64,000 bases of DNA from Phallus indusiatus (lineage: Eukaryota > Basidiomycota > Agaricomycetes > Phallales > Phallaceae): NCBI GenBank assembly GCA_027605045.1, contig JAQFWX010000002.1:1612001-1676000 (forward strand), written 5' to 3'. Of the stretch, positions 36,946 through 49,000 are shown in pieces. The notes below the pieces were generated by a model. The model was not told where the DNA came from and searched no databases. It worked only from the letters and a program-made list of their open reading frames with translations. A program made the position numbers and the translations under genes. Every line of letters begins with the position of its first letter. The first letter of the stretch is position 1.

Positions 36946-39794
36946 TCACTCCGCTGCGCGAGCTTCTAGAGACGAAGCGTGGCGGTTCTTACACTTAGCG
37001 GCGTTATTGGAGGTGCCGGAACTAGAGTTACCACTAACGCTGCCACTGCCACTACCGCTGTTGGTGCTGGTGCTTGCTGAACCAGCTGCACTGGCAGGAG
37101 CTGATCCCACAGGCTGGTTCGACGCGACTGCGCTACCGGAGGATCCTGAAGCAGGCTGACTCTGAGCTGGGGCAGGAACGTTATTGCCGCTTCCAGATGA
37201 TCCAGAAGAAGAGCCGGAATTGGAGCTCTCAGACGAGGATGATGATGAACCTCCATTGTTGCTACCTGAGCCGCTTGATGATGATGATGAGGTCCCGGAA
37301 GAGCTGGTTTCAGTACCATCAGAGTTACTTGATGACGAACCCGAGCTAGCGTTAACAACACCAGAGTTGGTGTTCTGAGACGAGGAGCTGGAGGAACTTG
37401 CACCGTCGTTACCAGAACCAGAACTTCCCGACGACGACGACGAGCCAGAGCTAGTGTTGACTGAGCCAGCATTGGAAGAAGAACCTGACGTGGCAGCGTT
37501 GGTTTGGGTAGCCGCAGCCGCAGACGAACCCCATGAAGAAGATGCTTGCGCTGAGTTCTGAGCGGGAGCTTGTTCATTGTTGTTAGCAGCTGAACCAGAA
37601 TTGCTGTTGGAATTACTGTTTGAACCCGCATTGTTTGAAGAGGATTGACTTCCGGAAGAGGTTTTGCCTGAAGACGAGGATGCGCTAGTGCTTGATGCTG
37701 CTGCTGATGATGCCGATTGACTAGAACCTGCAGAGCTGACACCTAGTGTCCAAGTATCACCATTGCCGTTGCCACCAAGGCTAGAACCAGAACCGATGGG
37801 AGTAGGGCTCGCTTTAGCAACGCTGTTAGTTGCTGATACTGATGATGCCGCCGATTTGGAAGCAGGGACGCTGGATGGAGCAACGCTCGCATGAACAATC
37901 GAGCTTGATGGAGCAATGGACGCAATAGATGTCTTAACAGCTGAAGCGGTGCTGATAACCTTAGCCGATGATGATATGGCAGAGCTGGTAGCCTTAACCG
38001 ACGAGGTGGCGGAAGCAGCCGACGCGACAACGGCGTTTCCGGTACCAGGAAGAACGACGGGTGCGGGTTGCTGGCTCAAAGGCATGGCGAGGTCCCATGT
38101 CCCGTTGGCATAGATCTCACCGTTGTTGACGGCAATGAGACCAGTAGGAATGTTGCCACGAGGTAATTGATCGAGAAGTCCCGTTACTACAAGTCACGTT
38201 CAGATAATGATGTCAAAGCGCCAGTAGATCTCAATCGTACCCTGTACGGTGCTAGGATTAGCCAGGCTACATGCCGGAACATTGGTCCTAAAGTCAACGA
38301 CACTGGAAATGAAAGGAAAACAATTATTGGCCAACCGAAACAGATATATTTTGACGTAAAGTATTCGCACCCCAAATTTCCACAGCATGTGGGATCTCCG
38401 AAACCAGCAATGGTACAATCGCATTTCTCTATAACATTTTGAAGGACACCCTTTTCCCAGCCGTTGTAGAAATCGCCGTGCCAACCATAACCGGTACGAT
38501 CACCATTAGAAAGTCTAATAACGGAGCATAGATCAGATTGGAAAATCTATTCGAAAAAAGAACTTACACAATGGGTTGCTCTGGACACAAAGCCTGGTCG
38601 AATACATCATTGAATGGGGATGTGTCCCAATAAGTCTGATAGGGAAAAAGACTGTGAATCACGCATGACTCCATGCCCGGCGTAAACGCACCTCTATGAA
38701 TATTCTGGGGATACGTATGGGGAAATTGGGATCACTGCAAGTTCCACTATCTGGTCCACCTGACGGGAAGGCAACATGGGATTTATGGTCCGAGGAGTCG
38801 AGGTTTTTACCATCCCAACAGCTAGGGAAATTCTAACAAGGCGTAAACTGACATATTGCTTATAACTAGAGAACGGCTGCCTTACGATCTGTGCACGGAT
38901 ACCGGATGGACAGATGGTATTCGTGGGAATGTGATTATACGTTTTAGAGACACCGTTGAAATCCAAGCACATCATAGTAACTGCGCGCTGCGCGAAGCTG
39001 CTGGGATCATATGTACGCAAAGTGTGAGTTCCAGAAATCATGCGGAACTAAAGATACGCATTAATTTAACATTCGAGAATTTTGACAGTCGGCATCCTCA
39101 CATTATCCGGAAATGCAGTGGTATTTGTATCTGAGTCAAACAAGTAATCTGAACAGTGTCCAAATTTGAATGAAATGGACACAAGGTACATATATAAGGG
39201 AACAGCGTACAGCTATCACAAAAGATTTAGAAGCCGAACAGGGAATTTAAAAGAGGAGAGAAACACACATTACAAACCCGCCGGAGAGCGACGAATAACT
39301 GCCATTTTTCCACCTATGTCCAATTATTAATACGTCGAAGAGGGTAACATAGGAAGAACGTACTGGAACCAGGCACTCTGAAAGACTATTCAATTACACC
39401 GAACTTTGGTTGCGACAAGATAACACATACCGGGACCCAATAATTACTATGGTCCTGAGAAATTGGAACGGAGGTACATGAACCAGCACGAAGCTGATCC
39501 GAGGTAACAGTTGGACCAAAATTAGAAGATCCGCCAACTGATAAATATGAGCTCAGAGTGAGAAAAGAACGAGTACATTGAAAACTCACCCATATGGGTA
39601 TGGTTACCAAACATCATCCCTGTATCGACAATTGGATCTTGGGATATGTATCCAATATTACCTAGGATGCCGTTAAAACGACGCTTTTACTTGGAGGAGG
39701 AGTAAAACCACATACTTATACCCTGGAGTATATATCCATTGACGTTCAGGGCTCCCAATAGTGTAGCTAGAAGAGAAATTTTTGGAAAAGTCAT
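36946..39794 (-). CDS. secreted DUF1996-domain protein with long Ser/Gly-rich tail
   Basis: A multi-exon minus-strand gene. The first exon (39794-39722) encodes a signal peptide (MTFPKISLLATLLGALNVNG). The DUF1996 hallmarks follow in order: DPIVDTGMMFGNHTHMG, VGGSSNFGPTVTSDQLRAGSCTS, NYWVP, the MMCLDF segment, FPSCWDGKNLDSSDHKSHVAFP, CSDPNFPIRIPRIFIE, and FSNGD-type LSNGDRTGYGWHGDFYNGW. After a Cys-rich segment (KCDCTIAGFGDPTCCGNLGC), the last 380 residues (38085-36946) are almost entirely Ser, Gly, Ala and Asn. They end in KCKNRHASSLEARAAE. DUF1996 proteins are frequent in fungal secretomes and have no established activity. The tail is probably heavily O-glycosylated; no GPI-signal-like hydrophobic end is present. 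Confidence 0.85.
36990..38020 (-). repeat. low-complexity Ser/Gly/Ala/Asn-coding region
   Basis: About 1 kb of AGC/TCA/GGT/AAC-type codon repeats inside the DUF1996 gene. It opens long frames on other strands and frames, which are by-products of the composition. Runs of TCATCATCATC are visible on the plus strand, for example near 37275. Confidence 0.7.
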
Positions 39795-42700
39795 CGTTTA
39801 TCTATACGAAAGGAAAGTGGTGCGTAGGGTGCGCGGGGAGGGAAGGAAAGCACACAAGTGCTTCCGGAATGGATAAGAGAGAAAAGTGAGGGAGAGGGAA
39901 AGATATGAATGATCTTCTTTTCATGGGTTTATATATGGAGCGTCGAAAAAAATAATCAAGAAAACAGGAACCATCCTGGAAATGTGCCTGTCACACGATC
40001 ACGTGCCGGGTGTCGATCAACGTCATAGTAACTATGTCAAAGGGAGGAGCAAGGCGGTCACCGCACGCACGGCGCAGTCCAGTAACTGTCTGTCGTCAGA
40101 AACACGCGTGCAGCGCGCATTTCACACAGATTTAACACGAGGTTTGTAGGTCGAAAACAACTTGTTTGTTGCCTTGCGTTGTCTAGACTCTTCTCGTCTG
40201 ACAGATGCCATCATCATCTGGCGTTAATTGAAGCCGATCTGGAGAGAAACAAGCTCAGTATGTGTGTTTTGAAGTCGATTGCAATGTCCCCCCTGGCCGA
40301 AATTTGATTGCATTCAGATGCTTTTGTCCATGTCCTAAACATTTTCGAGACACCCCTCTGCAGGTTAGTAACGTTTACAAGGCCCATGTTCCAAAGATAG
40401 CCAGTTACCGGTCTTCTCACGCCGGGCCATTTCAGCTTCGCCTTTATGAAAATCGGGTAGTCAGGCAACAGACAGCATCGTTCCTTTGATTCTCAGGCCT
40501 CAGGGCTCGCCTTTTGGAGTTGTGTATATTCCTTCGCTATAGTAACCGCGGATGTTCGTGATGAAAATCCGATTTTAAGCTTTGCTCCGAGAAGGCTAAA
40601 ATTTACCCCAGGCGCAATTCATATGATTTGGTTTTTTTTATTGATCATGTCTTAGAATTTGCAGAGAGAAAAGTCAGCTTGGAGTCAGGATAGCTCATAC
40701 AGGAATGTCCATACCGTCAGACAACACAAACTCAATCACCATCCATGAAGGCGAGCCTTGAGATCTTCTCAACAAAGAAGCACATAACCGAATGTGACGG
40801 CCAGTACCAGTCGTTAATTCACCCTATATATAGATAGCAAGCGAAACCTTGAAATTTACTCGGCGTTAACGGTGCTGGTCAGGCAGACATGTCGTACAAT
40901 ATTCCGGGGAGTCAGATGTGCATGTGAACCACCAAGCAGCACCAAGCTCGTTCGTGAGGGTAGATATAGAGTCTCATCGAAAATATGCTAGATTGATGCA
41001 TGGGCGACCCTTAAATGTTTAAACGTTTATGTAGCTGGCGCTTCATTTTATTATTTCACAAAGGCGCGTATATTTTGAACAACTCACACGATTACCGGCT
41101 CCGAAAAAAATTTTGAAGTCGTCGTCTACTTGCCAATCTTCAAAAGTTACAATCTGTCAGCATCAGTATGATCATGGGTGACAAGAAGGGCTGAAGTCCT
41201 TGTGCTACATACCTTATATACATACATATGATCTATATCAGGGGTTGCGATGGAGGTTGGCACACTGTGGGTTTTAATCAGCCCACACTCCAACACACCC
41301 ATCAAAAACTAAACAGCATCCAATCGGAGACTTTTCATTTTTACCTGAGTCCGCTAAATGGTATGCGGCTTGCAGCAGAATGCAAAAAGGGTGTCAAATG
41401 TGGCGATGCGAAAAATGAAAGTATTTTTGAAAGAACCTCTTTTTGAACGTGGATGCTCGTGGCATGAGACGCACTGATTGTGTACGCCAGTATTATAGTG
41501 AGGTGAGGAGGGGATTGAGTATAGTTGGGAATAATCCTGATCTAAGAAAGAAGTCTAAGAGCGAGTTAGTATTGAAGCTCCAAGCTTGATGGATCATAAG
41601 AAGGTTACATCGCCTGTGGCTGTGGCTAATTTATTTTCATGAATGTGTATGGCGAAAAATAGACTGCGCATCTAACTTTAACATAACTATGAATGCATAG
41701 CGCATTGATCTAATAAGTGGATTATATGTTGACTATGATCTCTGGTATTCAAACACTGACCAGTAATATAAACTATAATGCTCCCGGGTTGAGATCCAAG
41801 ATACGGATGGTTATAGCTCAGATTTGCGAGTTAAAAAATCCAAACCGCTGGAGATTTGATAGATGAACCAAAAAATTGCCAGGGTCTGTTTCAGAACATC
41901 GCGTGAAGCTGGAGCCATAGCAGCCAGCTTTAATCGCTCTAAATGTGGGGGGCAATCATTGAAGATCTTCAAGGGAGGTACGAACACTCACTTTAGCCTG
42001 TGGTACAAAAGATCGACGAAAGATTGAAGGGAGGTCCAGCGTTGCGAGGTACTGGTGCTACTCCATGATGGCGTTGGCAAAAAAGATACAATCGTGGTGA
42101 GTGAAAATGATACTATTGCGCAACTTCAAACCCGTTTTTTACGGAGCAGCTGAAAGCGCCTGAAACATGACATCTGTACTATACACAAAGTTTAAGGCTA
42201 AAGTTGACCGCAAGTAAAATCTGGCGTGTTAGCTCGGAAATTCTACTAAATAGCCAACGCTGCAGAACCTTAGGCTGTATATTAATCCATGTCAGCTTTA
42301 GTATATTTTGATATAACGCCTTGCCAGGAGATAAGTAGTACTCCCATATTTCTCGGAGGACAGAAAAAAAAGTATGAGCGGGATGGTGTATAGCAGCTAT
42401 TATGAAATCTCTAATCGCGATACCGCAAAGGCTGAGGCTTCGGAAGCCCCGACATGTCGTCACCCGGTTCAGGTACTCTCAGACTCCAAAGCGTTATCGC
42501 CGCGCCTGTAAACAACTTACTGTCGGATTTACCAAATTCCCATATCATGCATGCACAAAGAACATCGGACATTAAGAACTGAGATGCGCTGACAGGCGGA
42601 TGTGTACTTTTCGTGAATAATTAACAGCTCGGTAATAAGCAAGGCTATACGCTTCGGATAGCTTCGGAGGGAATTGGTAATACCGTAAGCTCCAGTCCGA

Positions 42701-45700
42701 ACCGTCCGAGATCACTGATCCGCTAACGACTATGTACATAATCACATCGAAGTTTCTCCGAGTGGGCGAGAGTAAGCGAGCGTTTAATGCGTTCCTGAAA
42801 GAAGAAGAAAAACTTTGAGGATGAAGATAATGCCGTAGAGCTATCGCCTAGTAATAGTATCGATATCGCCTGCAGGTAATGCTCCAACTATTGGACTCGG
42901 CGATAAATAATACACGCGCTTCAATAAGTCTCAAGGTTCTGCGTAAGCATTGTACTTATGTTGTTAAAAAAACTGAATTATGAGCTTCCCGTCTTTTGAA
43001 TAACCGGGGTCCGGTGCGGGGTGTACGGAGATGCGAGCCTTGGATATAGTCACGCAATTGGTACTCTTCCTTTGAAAAACAAAGAAAGTAAATTGACATG
43101 TAAGGACGATCCAATATATCATGTATGTATTGAAAGATCTTATTATTTAGACAAGGACATATTTCTTAAAGTTCAATCTTTCAAAAAGAAAAAAAAACAC
43201 CATCATGCGCTATAGAATCAGGGACAAAGGGCATGGATTGCTGAAACATGCTGAAAAGATCCTACTAGACGTAAGTACAATGCCATCGGTTTTTTTCCTA
43301 ATCTGTGGGTAAACTACAATTCGTATGAGCGTTGGATGTTGTTATCGCAGTCTTCGTTGACTTAGCATACGTCGTAATACCGACGAACGTGGTAGAAAAT
43401 TTCTGACGCCTCATATATTTGTTGTGATAACGATTAAGCAAATGGCGTAAAGAAAGGATCGCCACAGAAAGGGAAATCGTAAACCCCGTTATGCAGTGCC
43501 AAAAGATAAACAATGTTCCTAGCGATTGAATTGTGTCCAAGTGGACAAATCATTCAGACTCTGGGGCACGCTACTAGTAGACAGTTGACAATAACGGCTT
43601 GGAACCTATTTATCAATACAGAGCAAACTATGTAAAAAATTAGGGTTTCGATGTTATCTACATAACAACAACGGATTGAACTCAAAAAGATGAAAGCGTG
43701 AGACCACATTAGTTATCATAATCACATGCATACATAGATTCTATGGGCTTGCGATGATATTCAGTTATCTTCTCATAAATCTCAGATTTGCGATGCCTTG
43801 TCAATCAAACTGCGCTCAAACTGAGGTACTACAGCTTCCCAATTAAATGACTGGAACTCATGTTCAGGAATCGCATGTCGCTCCTTTACGTATGAGAATA
43901 GTATTATCACAGCATGAACCTAAGAAGCCGGCAGGGTAAACAGAAAAAGCCTAGAGGATCAATTGAAAGGATGAAAGCTAGGTATTTAATTTATACTTGA
44001 CTATTTTCAACTCAATTCTGACTCCTGAGCTCGGCAATACAAAAGTGGTTGAATAAAAGCCCACTTCGGGAGAGCACTGAAATGCTTAATTCTCTTGGTG
44101 TAATATAATATGGGGGTCATTCAGTCGTTCCCGCCATAAAGATATTTACATAATTATACCTCACGTACTGTAATAAAATTGGTAATGCAAAGTCGAGAAA
44201 AAAAGAAATAAAAAAGATTGCCTTGCTGATAGTATGAGCCAAAAACTAGAACCATCCCCTCATATTGACTTTACACACAATTTCCCTTCTCTGGATCACG
44301 TTTCTGTGCTCAAAAATCCTGTTCATGCTATACTCAATAATCCACTAAAAATGCTCGGAGCGTACCCTTGAGCTACACTGCGTGATAACTGGCAAACGCC
44401 AATGTGATTTTCCCATCATATCACCCTTTCCTTCTTCGTCATGCTTTTGTTGACTTTATGGTGTTACGCCGTCGTAGAACTTCGCTCCAATTTAAAAGAA
44501 ATAAGAAAATGGGAACATCCGATGTTACCGGATATCCCGCCTATCGCTCATTCAATAGTAATAGTTGCACTTTATCCAGAGCATTGGGCAGTCAGGGACA
44601 AGGGCAGGCAGAAATCGTCAAAGGCAAGCGCATTTTCAAAACCACACGAGTTCGGATGATCCTCCAGGTTTCAACCTAACGTGAAATCTGTAACGTATAA
44701 TAATTAATCTCGAGCTGATATCAGCGGTGCAGCAATATTAGTGTCATCATACTGTCTTCTCAACCTTTCATCATGAAAGAATTCATTAATCTTCTTTGAT
44801 AGAACTGTTGCCTTCTTCAAAGAAGCTCCAGAAGGTTTCTGCAGTCGAATTTTAGCCAATAACTTTATTATGTAAAAGCGCTTCATAAATAGAATTGACC
44901 CAGCCCCATAGTTTAATTACGGATTATTTTCATTTCAAGAGTTTAAAATTAGGGCCAACTGCGTTGGGAAAATATTACTATTTACTCTGTTATTCGGCGT
45001 GGCTGAGTATTGATAACCTTGGCACCGTGACGGTAGGGCGCTCGGAACCAAATCGTGTCTCCGAACATGCATCAGGACACCAATCATCCATAGGCTATAA
45101 GGGGCTTTTACCTATATTTGCCCCTTCTAACAGTGCGCTTTATGTACTATTCCGAAGGAGATAGCCATTGAATATAACGCGTCCATATTACGGAACTCAT
45201 ATGACTATGGTTAGCCTCGGACTCCAAAGTTTTCATTCAAGAACTGCAACGGCGAGGCGTTTGTTCCATATCACGTTATTCCTACCAATTACTTATCATC
45301 TGATGATAGGAAAACATTACAATTATAATTTTGAATATTGCCAATTATATCTATGTACCAAAACTGGTTCAAAGCAAAATTCGTTCTCAATGCAACGCAG
45401 ACAAGTTGAATTGATTAAAAATTGCTGATATCATATTCATGGTTTCACATGCGCTGTTGATAAGTGTTGATAGACCTTTTTGTTCCATGCTCTACGTCTG
45501 ATCAACGGCGGCGTCATGGAGAAAACGGCGCCGGGCTCAATATGATGTCAAACTTTCGGAGTTCAGGATTGATGGGAAGGCTTTTAGGACTGAGATTCGC
45601 AAGTACCTCACCTGCCCACGCCGTCACTTCGGTTGCGTCCTCTTTCATTTTCTCCAGTAATTTAATTACCTTGTTTTCTTTAACAGTGCATCGGTTCCGC

Positions 45701-46037
45701 GCCACCTTTAGTAATTTCCATACTACTACCTTTCAATTTACGAACCGGCCGAACTTCTGTAACGCATCATCAGCTACTCTTCACCTCAGAAACTAAATAA
45801 TTTTTCACGAAGAAAAATATTCGGACCCGTTTTACGCCCGTCATTCTATTCCAAACATGGAACATGAGTAAATTACATGAACATAGCGTCAATCCTAAGT
45901 CTACCCTTTTAACACAACCATTCATCTCGTTCCCGAACTTGTATTTAAACAGTCAACGTATTCCACTCCTTCCTTCCAATTAACCTAACCTTTCCATTCG
46001 ATTTCTTCAACTTCTCCTCTGCATTTTTAATCTAATA
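39795..46037. other. gene desert of 6.2 kb
   Basis: Only short open frames on both strands, none with a recognisable domain, signal peptide or splice-compatible neighbour. Composition is AT-rich and irregular. No terminal repeats, reverse-transcriptase or transposase motifs or tRNA genes were found by eye. One minus-strand frame (about 45705-45514) has a coherent Lys/Glu-rich, helix-like sequence (VIKLLEKMKEDATEV). It could be a gene remnant. The right-hand 500 bases must contain the polyketide synthase promoter. Confidence 0.45.
39928..39935 (-). promoter_or_regulatory. TATA box of the DUF1996 gene
   Basis: TATATAAA on the minus strand lies about 134 bases upstream of the ATG at 39794. Position and sequence fit a core promoter with a leader of about 100 bases. 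Confidence 0.4.
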
Positions 46038-49000
46038 ATGAAATCTACATCATCTTCTCCCCTTCCCCCAATTGCCATTGTAAGTTGCATTTCGTATACA
46101 GCATTTTTGCTTTTTCTCACAGCTCCTCTTCGATACTTCTAGGTCGGCATATCCTCTCAGTTTCCAAGTGGAGAACACTCTACCAGCAACTTTGACGACA
46201 GAGAATTTTTCGACTTTCTCTTGAGAGGAGAGCAATCCTACGAACGTATTCCATCCGAGAGATTCAACATCGACTCGTAGGTTTCCGCTCATCAGCCCCA
46301 GAGCCTTTGTTTTCCGCCAGGTTATTGATGCGACGTCTCCTCATTTCAAGGTACAAGGGTAATGACCTAGGTCAAATACGTTCCCAGCTCGGTACCTTTT
46401 TGAAGGACACAGATCAATTAGACAATGTTGAATTAGGAATCACCAACAAAGATGCCAAAGCAATGTCCTTGTCAACACGAAAATTGATTGAATTATCATT
46501 TCTGGCACTACTGGACTCTGGAATTGACTACCGCGGCAGAAATGTAGGATGCTTCGCGTACGCAATCTTAATTAATATTCTCGGATGCAATAAGCCCTCT
46601 GACCTATATAAATGAAGATCTGGAATCACACACGATATTCTGAGCATGTCAGAACCCGTAAGTTCTATCTACACTATCGTTCCTGCGTTATGCAATTAAT
46701 GGGCCGCGTGACGTCAGGACATCTACGAAGCCCGCGGCTCATTCGGAGGACCACCAGCAATGATAGCCAATCGTATTTCGTACCATCTTGATCTTGTTGG
46801 GCCCTCGGTGCCTGTGGATACAGCATGCAGTTCGAGTTTGACAGCCACGCACCTCGCGGTACAAGCTATTCGAAACGGAGATTGTGAAGCTGCTGTAGTA
46901 GCCGGGATACAACTTAATCATCGTTTGATCGATTGGATGCAGTACAGTCAGGGTGGTATCCTGGCTCCTGACGGGGTATGCAAGCCCTTCGACGAGGGTG
47001 CCAATGGGTAAGCTCGGAGATATGTTCCATACCTTCACTACTTCCCTAACATAATTGCCAGTTTCTCGAGAGGAGAAGCGGGTGCCGCAGTTGTTCTGAA
47101 GCGTTTGGACAAGGCGATTGAGGACCGAGATCATATTTATGCAACTGTAAGTCATCTTTCCTCTCTGCATCCGAGGTTATGGAAACTCATAGAAGTGTTC
47201 AGATTTTAGGAACCGGAATTAATTCAACTGGAGGAGCGGCGCCAGTTAACGCCCCAGTAGCAGCAGCACAGCGGGACGCAATGCTCAGAGCATGGTCACA
47301 GACAAGAAGAAATCCGCAAGATGTAGATTTTGTAGAAGTTCATGCTACGGGTATGTAATAAACATCGTTTACTCTGTTTAAGTTATTGACGGCATATTGC
47401 AGGTACTGCGGCCGGAGACCCAACAGAAGCCAATTGGGTTGGCGAGACATTTTATAGAGGCGACGAATTATTGATAGGCAGTGTCAAAGGAAACATAGGG
47501 TGTGTTTGATCTGTTTAATTTCTTTAACCTCAAATTGATTGATAAACACCTCTAGTCATACTGAAATCACCGCTTTCCTGGCGTCATTGACAAAATGCAT
47601 ACATATCTTGCGTACTGGTACCATACCTCCTAACGTCAATTTGTCCAAACCCAACCACCGAGTCAAATGGAGCGATTACATGCTGAATGTTCCAAGGGAT
47701 CCTGTGTCTCTTGGATGTCGATCAGAGACTGGGAAATCTTTGATTGCCCTCTGCGGATCCGGAATAGGAGGATCAAACGGACACGTCGTCTTGGAAGCCC
47801 CGCCAGAATCATACCCTTCATGCGATCCTCTCTCGACTCCACCACCTTATACTCTTTTCATGGCAGGCGGTCTGACACCTCGCTCCACCGCGAATGTTAT
47901 CCAAAATCTGCAAGATTTAATCGTCGAACATCCAGATAACCTCCAATTTCTGTCCATGACATACGGTCGCCGATGCCGTCAATTAACTTGGCGTAGTTTT
48001 GCTGTCCAGTCTTCCGTAAAATCCAACGGACTTGATCTTAAATTTTCCACTCCTTTCCTGGCGCCTCGAGAGAAGTCGCCTTTAATTTTCGTGTTTGGGG
48101 GTCAGGGTCCCCAACACTTCGAGATGGGACGTGATCTGTTCAAATTCTATCCCGTTTTTCGACGCACTGTCTTGGAAATGGACGAGGTCTATAAGCGAAT
48201 CACTGGGTCATCGTTAATTGCCACGACTGGCCTGTTTATTCGTGACACCCACAGCGAAGCCCGATTGGTATTGGGTGATATTTGGCCTATAGCCATCACA
48301 CTTCCGGCGATTGCCATGCTGCAGTGCGCTCTAGTCGATCTATTAGCCCACATTGGTGTCTTCCCTGACGCACTTATCGGACATTCAGCCGGAGAAACTG
48401 CTGTTCTTTATGCATCGGGAGCGGCGTCTAAGACCACGGTGATGGAGATATCTATAGCTCGAGGAAGGGCCTTTTCATCGATAGAAACCAAGGGAGGCTC
48501 CATGGCCGCTCTGTCTTGCGGTGTCGACGAAGCCCAACGACTTCTTTCGGAATTGGAAGGCGAGGTTACTGACGTCGACATTGGTTGTCACAATTCTCAA
48601 GATGCGGTGACCTTGTCGGGCTTGTCGACTTCCATTGACAAAGTCATTGATGCGGCGGAGAGGCGCGGAATTCTTGCTAGAAAGCTCAAAACACGGATTC
48701 CGGTACATTCGCGGATGATGGAAGAATGTCGGGATGAGTTTACTAGATTGTTAGATCCAGTTTGGGAGACAGCCAGGAAGCGGGAGTCATTTGTCCCTCG
48801 GATCCCCGTATATTCGACAACGACAGGCGATTTGTTCGAAAATGTTTTCGATTACGACTACTCCTGGGATGCCACTCGCGGACCTGTCTTGTTCACGGAA
48901 GCAGTAACTTCTTTGTTGAAGAAGTATCCCACAGCCGTTTCACTGGAAATTTCCCCACATCCCGTCCTGACCTCCTATCTATCTTCTCTGGGTGTCTCGA

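Noticed and set aside
36966..37742. Second long minus-strand frame rich in Leu, Pro, Arg and Gln
   Set aside because: An out-of-frame reading of the Ser/Gly-coding repeat in the DUF1996 gene.
46739..47170. Minus-strand frame of 143 residues within the polyketide synthase start
   Set aside because: It lies antisense to the KS active-site exon, which has full homology support on the plus strand.
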